A stretch of 64,000 nucleotides of DNA from Silurus meridionalis (taxonomy: Eukaryota; Chordata; Actinopteri; Siluriformes; Siluridae). The notes below the pieces were generated by a model. It saw nothing but the letters and a program-made list of their open reading frames with translations. It did no database searches and was not told the origin of the DNA. Of the stretch, positions 33,885 through 46,744 are shown piece by piece (the stretch's first letter is position 1; each line of letters starts with the position of its first letter). The position numbers were made by a program, and so were the translations under genes. The DNA lies in assembly GCF_014805685.1 (NCBI RefSeq), contig NC_060887.1, positions 30,461,463-30,525,462 on the forward strand. The letters are read 5' to 3'.

Positions 33885-34196
33885 ATCTTAATTTTTTAAC
33901 GATCCCAGAGCTGATATTGCTTTTTAAGTAACTACACAGAGCGGTCATGTGTTCACGTGAACGCGACATGTTAATCAGTCAACAACAACGGCTAGAGGAG
34001 TAGTAGAAGAACTTGGAAAGCCTGTATGGGATCATTTTGTAAGTATGGTATTATATTGTATAAATAAATTCTATTAGTCTCCTCCTCTTTTTTTGCTGAT
34101 CCGAAAGTTGAATTTTGCTAAGTTTTGTTATCCATTGCACCACTAATATATATATCCTGTTTCCACTAATCATCCTTAAAATGTTTCTACAGCTTG

Positions 34197-34199
<3 letters not shown>

Positions 34200-34286
<87 letters not shown>
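34200..34286. repeat. (TA)n microsatellite
   Basis: About 39 TA units then a short TG run. Confidence 0.97.
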
Positions 34287-34287
<1 letters not shown>

Positions 34288-34397
34288 ACATATTTATTTA
34301 TATATGTGTGTGCGGGTGTGTGCAAATTAAATTAGAAACTACAATGTGATCCCGGTTGGCAGTATTGTAAATGCTGCAAATGATGTCAGTTTATTAT

Positions 34398-34491
34398 TAT
34401 TAAGAAATCCACTAATCCATTATTAAGAAATCCACTGGATATTCGAGTGAGTCTTATTAAGAAATCCACTGGATATTCGAGTGAGTCTTAC
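34398..34491. repeat. Short tandem duplication, about 35-bp unit
   Basis: ATTAAGAAATCCACTGGATA and TTCGAGTGAGTCTT occur twice back to back (from about 34421 and 34456), with a partial third unit upstream (TTAAGAAATCCACTAATCC). Confidence 0.85.
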
Positions 34492-35805
34492 CGAGAGTCT
34501 TACTATGTGTTCGGTTTCACTTTGTCAAATCAGTTCAGGAAGACGGAGTAAACAGGTATCCATTGCATATTGTCAGATTTCACTATCCAACCATGCTGGC
34601 ATTCAATCGCCCCTTCAAACACAAACCTTTTATCATATATCAGCGACGAGGTCTCAATACCCCGGTTTCCTCCTGTTCATTTTGCTTATTTGTAGCTCAC
34701 GCCTTGAGATTTCCGAACACTGAGATATCTGCGTAAAGATCCATTTCTCGTAAACAGTTTTGCTCTCTGACCGGCTTTCTGATGCTCTTCGCTCGCTCGA
34801 GGCATCAGTACAGTCGGTAATGACCGTCTCGCTGTTCGGTTCATTTCAGTAAGGTTCAGTAAAGGGTGAATTTAATAGAGGATATTTGTATAATGCTGGA
34901 AAATAATGAAAGAGAGTGAGTTGTTTCTGTAATTAACAACTAATACAAAAATTTATTTTTGTAATGACTTTCAAGTATTTTAATAAAGACCTATAGGTTT
35001 ATTTCATCCGCTGGATGAACCAAGTTGTCTGACAGCACAGGGGTCTGAGATTTGGTTTATTATTTTTTTTTTGTCAGAACTGATGTACACATTTTTAGCA
35101 GTTTTATAAAAAAAAAAAAACATAAAAGTCATAACAATTGTCAGGAAGTCCATGAGAACGATGATTTGGTGGTGAAGCTGCTGCTGTGACGTTCTAACAT
35201 TAAAAGTGACACCTGAACATTGATTCCATTGGTTGATTACTTCATTATTATGTTGATTAATAGATTGTGAATTGAATTATTATTGGAACCAGGTGAGTAT
35301 AAGTAGATGATCAGATTGTCCTCATTTGTTTGTGATTCTAAAGGTTTGAAGTTGAAACCGTTTATATTCATTTGCATCCCTGGATGAGATTAGAGTTTGT
35401 TCCTACGTAGTGAAAGTATTTATCATGACAATTACGCAAGTAAATGTCATGGTTAGCGCTTACTTTTAGATACCGAAAAGCAAATCATTATGCCCTGTGT
35501 TAGATTTTCATATAATGGGGTGCGCCTCAGGTCACAAACACTTGACACTCGCATGCAAAGCACTGAGCCGCTGATTGCGGTTTGTCAAAGCTCGAATCGC
35601 TCAGGTTTTTTGGGGGGGTTGGGGTGTGTTTGAGGTTGATGTGTTTATTTACAGTAGCTTGCAAGTGAAGGTTCAGTGATAGCTTAAGTAGTTGGGGCTG
35701 TCTCTTTGGAAGTTTGGTTGCAAGATTTATTTGAACAAAACGCAAAAGCCAAAGACGTGTAACCAGAAAAACACCTTTAAAAGCACCCATCAGCCAGGGG
35801 AAACA
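34492..35805. other. Presumed intron; no gene seen
   Basis: No element recognised. A G8 run lies near 35613. Confidence 0.45.
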
Positions 35806-35806
35806 T

Positions 35807-36508
35807 CGTCATAACACAACAGATCTCCATAACATAACAGCTCCCTATAACATTACAGATCTCTATAACATAACAGATCTCAATAACATAACAGATCCCC
35901 ATAACATTACAGATCTCAATAACATAACAGATCTCTATAACATAACTGATCCCCATAACATAACAGATCCCCATAACATTACAGATCTCAATAACATAAC
36001 AGATCCCCATAACATTACAGATCTCAATAACATAACAGATCTCTATAACATAACTGATCTCCATAACATAACAGATCCCCATAACATTACAGAGCTCAAT
36101 AACATACCTGATCTCCATTACATAACAGATCCCCATAACATTACAGATCTCTATAACATAACTGATCTCCATAACAAAACAGATCCCCATAACATTACAG
36201 ATCTCAATAACATAACAGATCTCTATAACATAACTGATCCCAATAACATAACTAATCCCCTATAACATGAAAGATCTCCATAACATAACTGATCCCCTAT
36301 AACATGAAAGATCTCCATAACATAACAGATCCCTATAACATAACAGATCTCAATAACATAACAGATCCCCATAAAACAACAGATCTCCTTAGCATAACAG
36401 ATCTCTATAACATAACAGATCCCCATAACACAATAGATCCCCATAACATAACAGATCTCCATAACAGATCCACATAACACAACATATCTCAATAACATAA
36501 CACAGATC
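35807..36508. repeat. Minisatellite, 18-bp unit, about 38 copies
   Basis: Unit AGATCYCCATAACATAAC with CTATAAC, CAATAAC and ATTAC variants. As 18 is divisible by 3, the minus strand shows two open frames (137 and 109 codons) of a YVMGIC/YVIEIC hexapeptide. These are artefacts of the repeat; neither has flanking coding signals. Confidence 0.95.
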
Positions 36509-36509
36509 A

Positions 36510-37990
36510 TTTCTTGAATCCTGCACACAAAATAATATAAAAGAAATGACATAAATATTACATAAATTAAGAAAGTTCCTTGTGCTGTGTGTCAGTAATT
36601 GTTTAATAAAATGAAACTAACAATTAAGTAAAAGTCAAAAATTAAATTTTTAAAAATCTGTATTATGTTTGCATGCATATCAGCTTATGACCAAACAAAA
36701 TGATCATATTTATGTTTGTATATGATACAGTTTATATAGATTTCCCCGAATATCTATTTAATTCATGTACATTCTCATAAATACCTGGTAATTCACCAAC
36801 TTGGAATATTTCCAATATTCCACAGATGAAGTTTACATTGTTTACATTACATTACCAGAAATGTCCCGCCCCTCGGCACCCTAAAAAAACCAAAACTTGA
36901 ACTCCAAACAAAGGAACATTTAGTTTTACCGGGGCAATTCTGAGTTTAAATGCTTTCCTCATTTTAATAGAACGTTCCCGGAGTTTGATTAGAACCGCAT
37001 TCAGAACAATTTAGTTGTAATTGCAGCTTTGTTTCTCATCTGCTCAAAAAAGCTCCCTGGCAGGGAAACCCCGCAGGTTTGCTTCACCACCGGATATGCG
37101 AAATCATTCTCCTAATAAACCCAAGAGACAGTTACAGAATAAATATCATATCCCTGTTTGGTCTAAGCGAAATCATAGTCGGGAAGCCAGGCTTTCTGCA
37201 CGCACGCTCGGTATCTGCGCTGCTTTACGTAACCGGACAACCATGACCTCGGTGCACAGGCAGAGATTGCAATCAGAAACGCACAGTCGTGACTTCTTGT
37301 GTAGGATCCTACGCATAACCACGGCACGACCCACGAGGGAGTTTACCGTCGAGCATGCACAAAGAGTATTGCGGTCTATAACGGCGTGTGGGGGAGGTCA
37401 GGGTGGTTCCTTCCATCCGATCCCATGCATCCGAGCCCACATCTGTCACACACAAAAGACGCGCAATAATGGCCGAAACGGGGGAAGGGACGAGGGCGCT
37501 GACCTATGGAAATGGTACCCTTATGGGATATATAGGGGGTTTGAATGGTTATTTTTGGAGGAGGGAAAAACACACTGGGGGAAGGGAATCGAGCTAAAAA
37601 CCTCACATCGCCGTAACGCCGCCGCTCCATCACGCATTCCATACAGCACGCTGCGCCGTATCAAGCTTTTCCCTCCTCTATACACGTAAAAGATGTACAA
37701 GGAGCCAATCGAAGGGAGCTGCGTTTCTGACTGCCAGGAGACACAGGATACATAATTCAGCTGCATACAAATGCGAACGCAAAGGCTTGTGGGAAATGGC
37801 ATTGCACCCGACGAGGCAGCCACTCGATTTTTTTTTTCTATAGTTTAAACGCCATCGTTCACATAGTGGATATCGAATTTATCTGATGAAAAAAAAAAAA
37901 GAGCATTTCAATAAAGTGTGTTTCCAGTTTGTCAGCACTACGAGCAATATACATGTACACACAAAGCCTCCCCCTCTTCCCATGGATCAT
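36510..37990. other. Presumed intron with a CpG-rich block
   Basis: 36510-36990 is AT-rich. 37060-37700 is CpG-richer (for example CACGCACGCTCGGTATCTGC) and happens to be open for 222 codons from a TTG at 37021, with no domain, no good start and no recognisable splice signals. It may be a regulatory or alternative-promoter region, or chance. Confidence 0.35.
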
Positions 37991-37998
37991 CCTGATGG

Positions 37999-38029
37999 CA
38001 GATGTGTGCGTGTGTGTGTGTGTGTGTGC

Positions 38030-38102
<73 letters not shown>

Positions 38103-38118
38103 TGTGTGTGTGTGTGCG
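37999..38118. repeat. (TG)n microsatellite with interruptions
   Basis: About 55 TG units broken by CGCG and TA dinucleotides. Confidence 0.97.
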
Positions 38119-38119
38119 G

Positions 38120-38815
38120 GCGCACATAAATCTACCATCTTTTTGCATACAACAGCTAATGGATCCTCACAATTAGCTACAGTTGCTGTGATTAACATTG
38201 GAGAGGGAAGGCACCAAATATTCCATCAGTAATCATAATGAAAGCTTAATGGGATCGAAAAGCCCACATTTGTTCACCTCGCTCGGTCTTTTTGAGCTCG
38301 ATCGCAACGGAACGTCGAACAGATCGAAAGGGGCTTCGTCGACCGGAAATAATATGGCAAATACAAGACAAATTTCCACTTAACCACTTAAACCGAGTAC
38401 TTTCAATTTGATGCTGAAAAAAAAAAAAACCTTTGCGCAAACGCACATTGCAGGAACGCGTATGTTTATTTCCGTCTTGCGCGTTATGTAAACGACTAAA
38501 TTCGGCAATTATTCAAACCGGAAATGCGCAAACTAGGGCTTCTAGGCCACAATTGGCTTTTGATGACGTTGATTTTGGTCATGCCATATATGAAAAAAGA
38601 GCAAAAAAAAAAAAGACAGAGAAGATGCCATTTGGAAAAACCTTTGAAAAATAAGGACCAGCTTCCTGTCTCAATAGAGGTCATTAAATAGCTATAATAA
38701 GCACTGAACTCTATTCACAATACATCTTTTTTATTCTTCTGTAAGTTTCACTGAAGAGGACTTTGGAAATTAAATTGCATTAGTCACGCAAATTACTAAA
38801 TGTTATTTATTTCAA
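38120..38815. other. Presumed intron; no gene seen
   Basis: Balanced composition with scattered CpG (TCGATCGCAACGGAACGTCG near 38298). No element or exon recognised. Confidence 0.4.
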
Positions 38816-38819
38816 ATTT

Positions 38820-39118
38820 GCTTCTTCTTCTTCTTTTGGCTTCTCCCATTAGGGGTCTCCACAGCGGATCATCTGTCTCCATACCCCTCTGTCCTCTACA
38901 TTGCCTCTTTCACACCAACTACCTGCATGTCTTCCCTCACCACATCCATAAACCTCCTCCTTGGTCTTCCTCTTTTCCTCATTCCTGGTGGCTCCATCCT
39001 CAGCATTCTTCTACTGATATACCCCATGTCCCTCCTCTGCACATGTCCAAACCATCTCAATCTCGCCTCCCTCGCATTGTCTCCAAAACGTCCTACATGC
39101 ACTGTCCCCTTTAATAAA
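38820..39118 (-). pseudogene. RTE-like LINE, 3' end fragment
   Basis: Minus strand: RLRWFGHVQRRDMGYISRRM and GRPRRRFMDVVREDMQVVG, the C-terminal tail of this LINE's protein, then GGAGACCCCTAATGGGAGAA and a short (GAA)n tail at the 3' end. It is severely 5'-truncated, as usual for target-primed insertion. Confidence 0.85.
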
Positions 39119-39651
39119 CTCGTTTCGAATTATTTTAAATTTGCTTATAGTTAAATATTATGAACCCGCAAACGAGAGGAACCATGGCAAACTATAATAT
39201 TTTAGATTATGGATTATTTATTTTTGGCTCACGGCCTTCTAACATGTTTGATATTTGGTCCTTCATGTAAACAGATCTTGAATCAGATCATTGTGCTTAG
39301 GGTCCATACACAGCCATTTGGGAATATCTGTAATCATACAGAGTTCATAAACATTCTACACTGTACATTTTAACTATAAAAATCAAACTAACACATGAAT
39401 GTGCCATCGAAACATTAGAACATCACTAGAACAACTTTTTCTACCTTACTATTGTCTTGATCTTTATAGGTAGAGAAAGCACAATATGTTGTTTTCTGGG
39501 GCATCTCAAGGTTCTGCTGCTTGTGATAAACTCTTCAAATAATAATCATTGTAATAACTATAAGGACTCTAATAATGACCCTATATGTTGTACAGATATA
39601 AATAATAGCTTAAGCAGTTTTGCATTTTGTATGGAGTGAAGGTTTAAGCGG

Positions 39652-39870
39652 TCAGGCAGCTTCATCTGGATCCAGAGTGTGTGTAATGAAATCTTTCAGC
39701 TTGCTGAAGATGCCGGTGAATATCAGAGGTAGAATAGACGTCTTATCATTAACAAGCTGAAGATGGTCTGCCTCACCGAACGTCACTAACGTCCCTGATG
39801 ATTCAGTTAAAACCCTGTTTCTTTGATCGGAACCACGCGAAGACGCGAAACACGTGAAAACATGATGCAT
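39652..39870 (-). other. Protein-like open frame, unidentified
   Basis: ATG 39870 opens 72 codons. The second half (TFGEADHLQLVNDKTS, then FSKLKDFITHTLDPDEAA and a stop) has natural-looking composition and follows an acceptor-like TTTTAACTGAATCATCAG. It could be a terminal exon or retrocopy on the minus strand, or chance. No family recognised. Confidence 0.2.
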
Positions 39871-39936
39871 GTAAAATATCCAAAAAGGGAAATAAGAATT
39901 TGAGTCTGGTATTTTATTTTATTTTTTTTTTTAATA

Positions 39937-40623
39937 CCGTAATTTCCGGACTATTAAGCGCACCCAAATATAAGCCGCAACCACTGAATTTTACAAAGAT
40001 TTTTATTTTGAACATAAATACGCTGCACCTGTGTATAAGCCGCAGGTGTCTACACTGAAACTAATAAACTTTACACAGGCTTTAATGAAAGACAGTGACT
40101 GTAACACGGCTTGTATCTGAACAGTAGCTTACCAAGAAAGTCATTGTTCACTGTCTTCCTCCTTCCTTTCACAACTATTTCTCTTGAGAGTTTTTCTTTT
40201 GGCATCGTCGTGCGTTTAAAAATCACCATCGGTGAATCTTTTCTCCCGATGCCGTGCAGCTCAGAACACAGGTGAAGTGTGTTTTTTCATGCCCGGTTGT
40301 TTTCAGCGTGACGAATGATTCACATTTCCTGTAGACAGTCCGAGTGAGCAGCAGGTCAAACGTCAGAGGAACCTCATCCATATTTATGATGTGGTGCGGC
40401 CCAATTCAGTGGGAGCGCATCTGATTTAATATAAAGAGTTTCATTGGTTCACCTGAACCTGTTCGGAAATTTCATTGGTCTAATGTTATGGGAGTTTTTT
40501 GGCTTGAAGTTTGTGAAACCGGGAAAAACCCAGGAAAAATCCATAAATTAGCCGCGTCATTGTTTAAGCCGCGGGGTTCAAATCGTGGGAAAAAAGTAGC
40601 GGCTTATAGTCCGGAAAATACGG
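39937..40623 (-). mobile_element. pogo-type DNA transposon, internally deleted
   Basis: TIRs are CCGTAATTTCCGGACTATTA at the left and (reversed) CCGTATTTTCCGGACTATAA at the right, flanked by TA at 39935-39936 and 40624-40625. Length 687 bases, much shorter than an autonomous pogo/Tigger element. Confidence 0.85.
40140..40387 (-). pseudogene. pogo-type transposase, DDE fragment
   Basis: Minus strand reads INMDEVPLTFDL, with the NMDE motif holding a catalytic aspartate of the pogo DDE domain, then TTGHEKTHFTCVLSCTASGE. A stop follows at 40223-40225, and the frame continues, shifted, as VIFKRTTMPKEKLSREIVV. DNA-binding and distal catalytic parts are deleted. This relic cannot transpose alone. 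Confidence 0.85.
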
Positions 40624-40739
40624 TAATAGAGATGCAAAGATGCCTTTACCTTATTGAGCTCTATATGTAGTACCAACACAGATCTCAATCTGCTTTGAAT
40701 CAGTTTCACAGCAATATTGCTTATCCCACGTCATTGTAG

Positions 40740-41070
40740 AGGCCTAGATTAACATGGAAAATATACCTGGTGCATCACTCTGCATTACATGGGTTGGAGT
40801 TGAAGATCTTGAACTCTCAACCCCACTGAACACCTTTGAGCTGAATTGGAATGCTGGCTGCACCCCAGACCTCCTCACCTCCCACCTTATCAGTGCCTGA
40901 CTTTACTAACACCCTTATGGCTGAATGAGCTCAAATCTCCATGAGTACACGCCGAAATCTAGTGGAACATCTTCCCAGAAGAGTGGCTTTTATTATAACA
41001 GCAAATGTGGAAAGGGATGTTCAAAAAGCACACACATTTTATGGTCAGATGAAAAAATATCCATATAAGT
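40740..41070. mobile_element. Tc1-type MITE (FamM), antisense copy
   Basis: Text complementary to other FamM copies: GAGCTGAATTGGAATGCTGG, TCTAGTGGAACATCTTCCCA, and an end near GGTCAGATGAAAAAATATCC. Confidence 0.6.
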
Positions 41071-42110
41071 GCTAGGCTTGCCTGAATCTGTTCTTGTCTC
41101 CTAGGCACAGTTGAGCAAGAAGCCCAGCGTAATATTACAAAAGAGAGATCGTCGTTCTAGATGAGGAAGCCACTCTTATCGCGCATAGCATCTAAAATGG
41201 CCGTAGGTAACAGTTTTAGAAGAACACCTGATATAGGAAAGCTGTTTGGCAAGATAATGCTGGTTTATTTGTTTAGTCAGGGTTTTTCTTTCCTTACATG
41301 ATTATGCTATTACTGTCATGTTGGCCTGATGATGAGCTAATTAGAAATATCTGCTCCAATCAAAACCAGTGATTCATGTAGACTGAAGCCCAGAGTGGAT
41401 AATGAGCACAGGGACTAAACGCATAAAAGTAGATTTCGGTGAATGAAAACGAATAAATACAAATACGATTACTGAACTAAATTGTTCATAATACAAGTGT
41501 AAGCACCGCATCAGGTAGGGATTTATCCTCTCCAACTGAGCCGACTCTGAAAATGGTGCATCATCGACGTTTTTTCCGATTTCAGCGTATCTCCTAATAT
41601 TGCATCAGAGACCGGTTGATAGCCGGGACACACACATACGGAGTTGTGTGGTAATAACAATCAATAACTGACTGACCAGCTCATATATCTAAAAAGTACA
41701 TCGTGTGATACTGATTGGAAGTACAAAAAGAGCAAACTCGAAAGATAAGAAAGCAGGAAGTTCATGGAAATGTAACAGACCTAAAAACATGAGAAAATCC
41801 ACACAAATCTCGACTAAAAAAAAGCACAACGGCTTCGGCTTAGTCACTTTTATACTGTTACCGTTTGTTCTAGTGGCTTAAACGAATATTTCAATTGTTT
41901 TCTGAGTAACCACAAAATCAAGCAAAATCGAACAAAATCAAGGTTAGCGAAACCACATGAAAAACAGCCGTGGTTTGAGGATATGCTGATGTTCATTGTG
42001 TTGTATGATATGATTTGGAGCACAGTGACACAGTGAACAGCTGCTGAGGAACCATCGCAGTGCTTATACCGTGCTACTTCTTCTAAAAGAGTCGACTAGC
42101 ATTAGCATTA
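41071..42110. other. Presumed intron; no gene seen
   Basis: No recognised element. A short TAGCATTAGCATTAGCATTAG run ends it. Confidence 0.4.
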
Positions 42111-42114
42111 GCAT

Positions 42115-42180
42115 TAGGGCTGCAACTAACGATTAATCAGACAATTATTATTATTTATGATTAATCGTTTAACTTGGAAA
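42115..42180. mobile_element. hAT-like left terminus
   Basis: TAGGGCTGCAACTAACGATT followed by AATCG repeats is a terminus common among fish hAT elements. A matching right terminus, (TACTCGAGGAATCATTTCAG then CCCTA), ends at 45651. Flanking 8-mers do not clearly match, so pairing is uncertain. Confidence 0.5.
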
Positions 42181-42806
42181 AAAATGTTTATGCTTTGCTT
42201 ATTATATCTATATAAAATCCTAAATCAGGGTATTTGTGTATAAAAGTGTACTTCAAAAATGCAAAATCCACATATTGAGATTCCTTGAACAAATTCACTC
42301 GGTTGCTTCTTTCTGTACAAACAGAAAAAATAGCGTTTAAGTATCAACATTTGTATTGTTTTTAATGATAATTGCAAAAGGCAAGTTGACACCCGTGCTT
42401 TAAAAATCTATATAAAATATAATGCAACAATCTTTTGACATAAACAAAACACACAGACATTTTGTTTAGTTGTGAAGATGTAAGCATCTAGAATATATAA
42501 TGAATTTTATTTTGTATAATAATTAAATGATTTATGCATAAATTAAATATACAAACATCGAAAACAAGCATATGTAGTAGACAAGCTGTTGCAGTAGATA
42601 AATGCTATAAAAAGAGAATGGAACGGAGAAACGCAGCAAGCCAACAGGCCTGAAAAGGAAAAAATATACATTGGTGTTCAAAAGCTTTTGCTGAAGTTTT
42701 ACCTTCGTCCGTGACTTGGAATGCACATTTTTTCCTGCTGCTGGTTGACCCTGTTATCTTGCCGTAAACTCTGCAGCCCAACTAATTGATAATAGGTAGA
42801 TAATTG

Positions 42807-43008
<202 letters not shown>

Positions 43009-43758
43009 GAAGATAAAAAGGAATGGGAGCTAAGAAATTTGAAAAAATAATTATTTAAAAACATCTAAATAATTGAAGGTTATAGATATAAGCATTTGGT
43101 TAATGGCAGTATTTATCACACAGCAGTGAAACATATCATAATGTTATGTTCTTGCATTTTAAAAGAGAAATGGCTGTAAAAGTGTATAATTAACAGCAGT
43201 TGTGTAGACAGTAAAGCACTTGCTCTCTCTCACTCTGCTCACCCGCTCGACCGCTGCTTCTCTTTTGAATGCCGGATGATTTGATTAAGCCATTAGATGC
43301 TGAAGCTACAGGCTCCAAAAATGTGAAATTAAATTGCCATTGATTCTTAGAATTTTTTTGCCCACTGTGGTACAGCTTATTATATTAAACATCTTTCATC
43401 CTTTTCATTTGCATGTCCCTGGGGAAGCCTCTGTGTTCTGCAGATCGTCTAGCCACAGGCCCGCCAACCTTACTGCCCTCCATCACATCAAAATATTTAA
43501 TTGTATTTATTTTTTTAAATACATGATTTGTGTAGATTATGAACTGTGCATACTAGTTATGAGAAGTCTTTTCAGAATTTCAGTGGCTCCGAATTGAATA
43601 ACTCAGAAATGCCAAATTAATTTGGGAAAGGCCAGAAAGGTGTTCTTTAGGGCTTAAAACTAATTTAACTAAAGTTAGACACTGCACAGCAAAATAAAGA
43701 GAATAAAAGGAGGGAAAAAAAAAAGAACATTTCCTTTATTTTATTTTATTTTCTGTCT

Positions 43759-43895
43759 GTAATGGACAAAAGTTTTGGGACATCTGACATTTTTAGCCAT
43801 CTTTCCCTAAACTGTTACCACAAATTTGGAGGCATACAATTGTGTAGAATGTCTTTGGATGTGCTAGAATGGAAGATCTTCAGAGGCCTGCTATA
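43759..43895. mobile_element. Tc1-type MITE (FamM), left-end fragment
   Basis: Starts GTAATGGACAAAAGTTTTGG; includes GGCATACAATTGTGTAGAAT; ends near a (TC)n tract. Confidence 0.6.
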
Positions 43896-43901
43896 GAGCT
43901 G

Positions 43902-43906
<5 letters not shown>

Positions 43907-43973
<67 letters not shown>
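43907..43973. repeat. (TC)n microsatellite
   Basis: About 33 TC units. Confidence 0.97.
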
Positions 43974-43975
<2 letters not shown>

Positions 43976-44989
43976 TTGGAAAAAAAACTCATCTCTGCCA
44001 AGCAGGAGATTTCTCTATTGGTTAAAATTGATGATTGTACCTCATATATTTCTATATAGTTTTCCAAACAAGATGCGTGCTGTGATAGAGACCTCATTAA
44101 GAAGGTTACAAGCAATTAATGATCGAAAGGGAGATAAAAAAATGTACTACCGATTACAGACACAGTGCTGTGTAAGGAATAAAACATAAGTTAAAGTGCT
44201 GCTGTAGGAAGAAAAGCGTAATGGTGTGAAGTGAAGGCACTGTCACCTCTTAGTGAAATTGAGTCTTTGCCGATAAAAGCCCGAAATGTTTTATTCCTCT
44301 CACACCGCAGCGTTTGACTGCAATTGTATTAGAATGCGACTGCCTCAGTTTAACAAATTGATGCTGTGGCATGTAAATGAAAAAGGTTTCTGCGGTCATT
44401 CACTTCATACCAGACACAGTCGCTCACCTTCACCTTCTGGTTCGCTCTGTCCTGAAGTAAAAAAAGTGTTGACTTTCCTGTGGTAAAAAAAAAGAGAAAA
44501 GGAAGAGTTTCCTGCATAAGCCGTTACTATAGAAACAATAACATATGCACTGTATATATTGTGACTTGATTAGAATGAGTGCATTAATATAAAGCTGTTA
44601 CTTGAGTTACAGCCGACTTTGTGGCCAGAGATGGATATTTACTGTAGGGCTGTTTTTCGATTATTAAAGAGAAATACTAAATATACAAGAAAAAATAAGA
44701 CGGGTCTCTTAAAACGAACACGTAATTTGTTTCCTCTTTAGAAAAATTTACATTCTGTTGCTGAAATTGCAATTCTGTGAAAAATAAACCCATTTAGTGC
44801 ATGTAATTGTTAATTACATAAAAATGCAAACACAAATATATGAATAAAAAATCATACATAAAAATATATAAATAAATTTCAGATTACTCAAAAAAATAAA
44901 TTAAAATAAAAAGTAAACGCACTATATGGTGGGTTTTTTTTTTTTTTTTTTTTATGTTTAAGTTTGAAATCTTTAGAAACCTTCTGTGG

Positions 44990-45651
44990 TCTCCTTTGGC
45001 CTGAATCCTATGGATTTCCACCACACAAAAATCCCCAAAACTTTTCCTCACAATTCCGAGTTACTCCCTCATAATTCTGACTTTGTTCTTCACAATTCGG
45101 ACTTTATTTCTCACAATTGCGACTTCATTTCTCGTAAACATCCCAACATTTCTGGTGCATCCACCGGTAGCCATGTTGTGAGTCTGAAGTTTGAAGCTTC
45201 ATTTACATTTTCTGCTTCATGTGTCTTGTTGCGTTTCCTTCAGAATTGATTGTTAGACAGAGTTCTCTCCAGGGATCAGAGGCTTAGCTTGATACCATGC
45301 GATTCTATTGACTGTAGCCCATTACATTTTTTGAAAGTATAAACACTTTGTGGTGTTACAGAGGGGTGAAGAAAAAATTGCGAGGAAAAAACAACTGGAA
45401 ATTGCGAGAAATAAAGTAGGAATTAGACAAACATTTTTTTGCTGTTTTCTCCCCATTCCTCCACTTTTTCCTTCTGCAGCATCTTCTGTGTTACCTTTCC
45501 AGAGCACTCTAAAGTTTAGCGGGTGGTGCTTCAGTAATAATGGCCTGTGGGGAAACACAATGCTCTGTGTGCAGTTAAATGGACTAAACGAAGCAAAGGA
45601 ACGAATTGTATTCGAATTACTAGAGTTACTCGAGGAATCATTTCAGCCCTA
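44990..45651. repeat. hAT-like right portion with CACAATTCCGACTT-type internal repeats
   Basis: Five irregular units of the CACAATTC-GACTTTATTTCT type lie at 45040-45135, with complementary AATTGCGAG units at 45375-45405, then the hAT terminus CATTTCAGCCCTA ending at 45651. Internal repeats of this sort recur in fish hAT elements. Confidence 0.45.
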
Positions 45652-45661
45652 AATTAAGTCA

Positions 45662-45905
45662 GTACATTTTTATTTGTATAGCACTTTTAACAATGTTGTC
45701 TCACAGCAGCTTTACAGAGATAAAGCGGTTATAAAGTTGTGTAAAAGAATGTATTAGTGCCTATAAGTTTGCTACTTATAAATGTAAGTTTATTTCCAAT
45801 GAGCCAACCACTGGCAAGGAAAACCTCCTGGGATAGCATGAGGAAGAAACCTTGAGAGGAACCAGACTTAAAAGGGAACCCATTCTCATTATAGGCTTCT
45901 TTAAT
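45662..45905 (-). repeat. FamA dispersed repeat
   Basis: Minus-oriented: TTTATTTGTATAGCACTTTT, then GAGGAAGAAACCTTGAGAGG and AAAGGGAACCCATTCTCAT. It starts 11 bases after the hAT-like end. Confidence 0.8.
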
Positions 45906-46740
45906 GACACGTGAGACCACCAATCACATCTTTTCCGTTCACGCGTACATGCATCATGGGATAAAACGCTAGTAGTATGACCCAGTGAGGTTTCAGAGAA
46001 AACATGCTGTGAGTTGGACAGACTGTAAAAGATTTAATAAAATATAGGTGGTATTTTAAAGTGAAGAAGAAACCAGGTAAAGTCTGTTTTGGTGTCCATG
46101 CAAGTTTCCACTCTTTTGCTTTCATGAAGCATTTTATAAACAAACACACGCCCATTTCCAATATTGTTTTTTTTGCTCTTTCCATCCTCTGCCGTTGAGT
46201 TATGTTGTGCTTCTTTGGTTCAGTATACAAACGTGTTCAGCAAACAAGCCGGAGCACTTTATTCTATCCGAGCTTCCCATTAGCCACCTTTACGTTCAAC
46301 AATACCCCACGGCAAGGTCTTTCCTATTAGAGTGATGTCCATAAATAGCCGAGAGATCAGTTATCCTTTCACAGGGACTGCGCTCGGCCCCGGGGCTCCA
46401 GCGTCTTCACTCCCACTCCGTGTAAAGCTCATGTGTTTTAAGCCTGTTGCCTCAGGACTGGGCTTTTAATAGTGTGGGGTTTTTATTTTACAAATGAAGG
46501 AAAAACATCAAGGCGTCGACGAGAAACGCAGTGTGGATGTGACTGCCATCCGCACAGACTACACTGTCGAACACTTTAAGTGTAGAGTTGCCCGAGCGAG
46601 ACAGAAGTCTTTCCCTTTATAACTCCCTTTATAACTTCCATGACGAAGTTAAAGAAATCCTCTCTCAGCATGTATATCTGGACAGTTCATTTCTCCAAAC
46701 ATTCAGCTGAAATACATTCAGCCATGCCTGTTGTAAAACT
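45906..46740. other. Presumed intron; no gene seen
   Basis: Unique-looking sequence without recognised features. Confidence 0.4.
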
Positions 46741-46744
46741 TGCC

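Noticed and set aside
35777..36552. Minus-strand frames with YVMGIC/YVIEIC repeats taken as membrane proteins
   Set aside because: Direct consequence of an 18-bp minisatellite; the frames end where the array ends.
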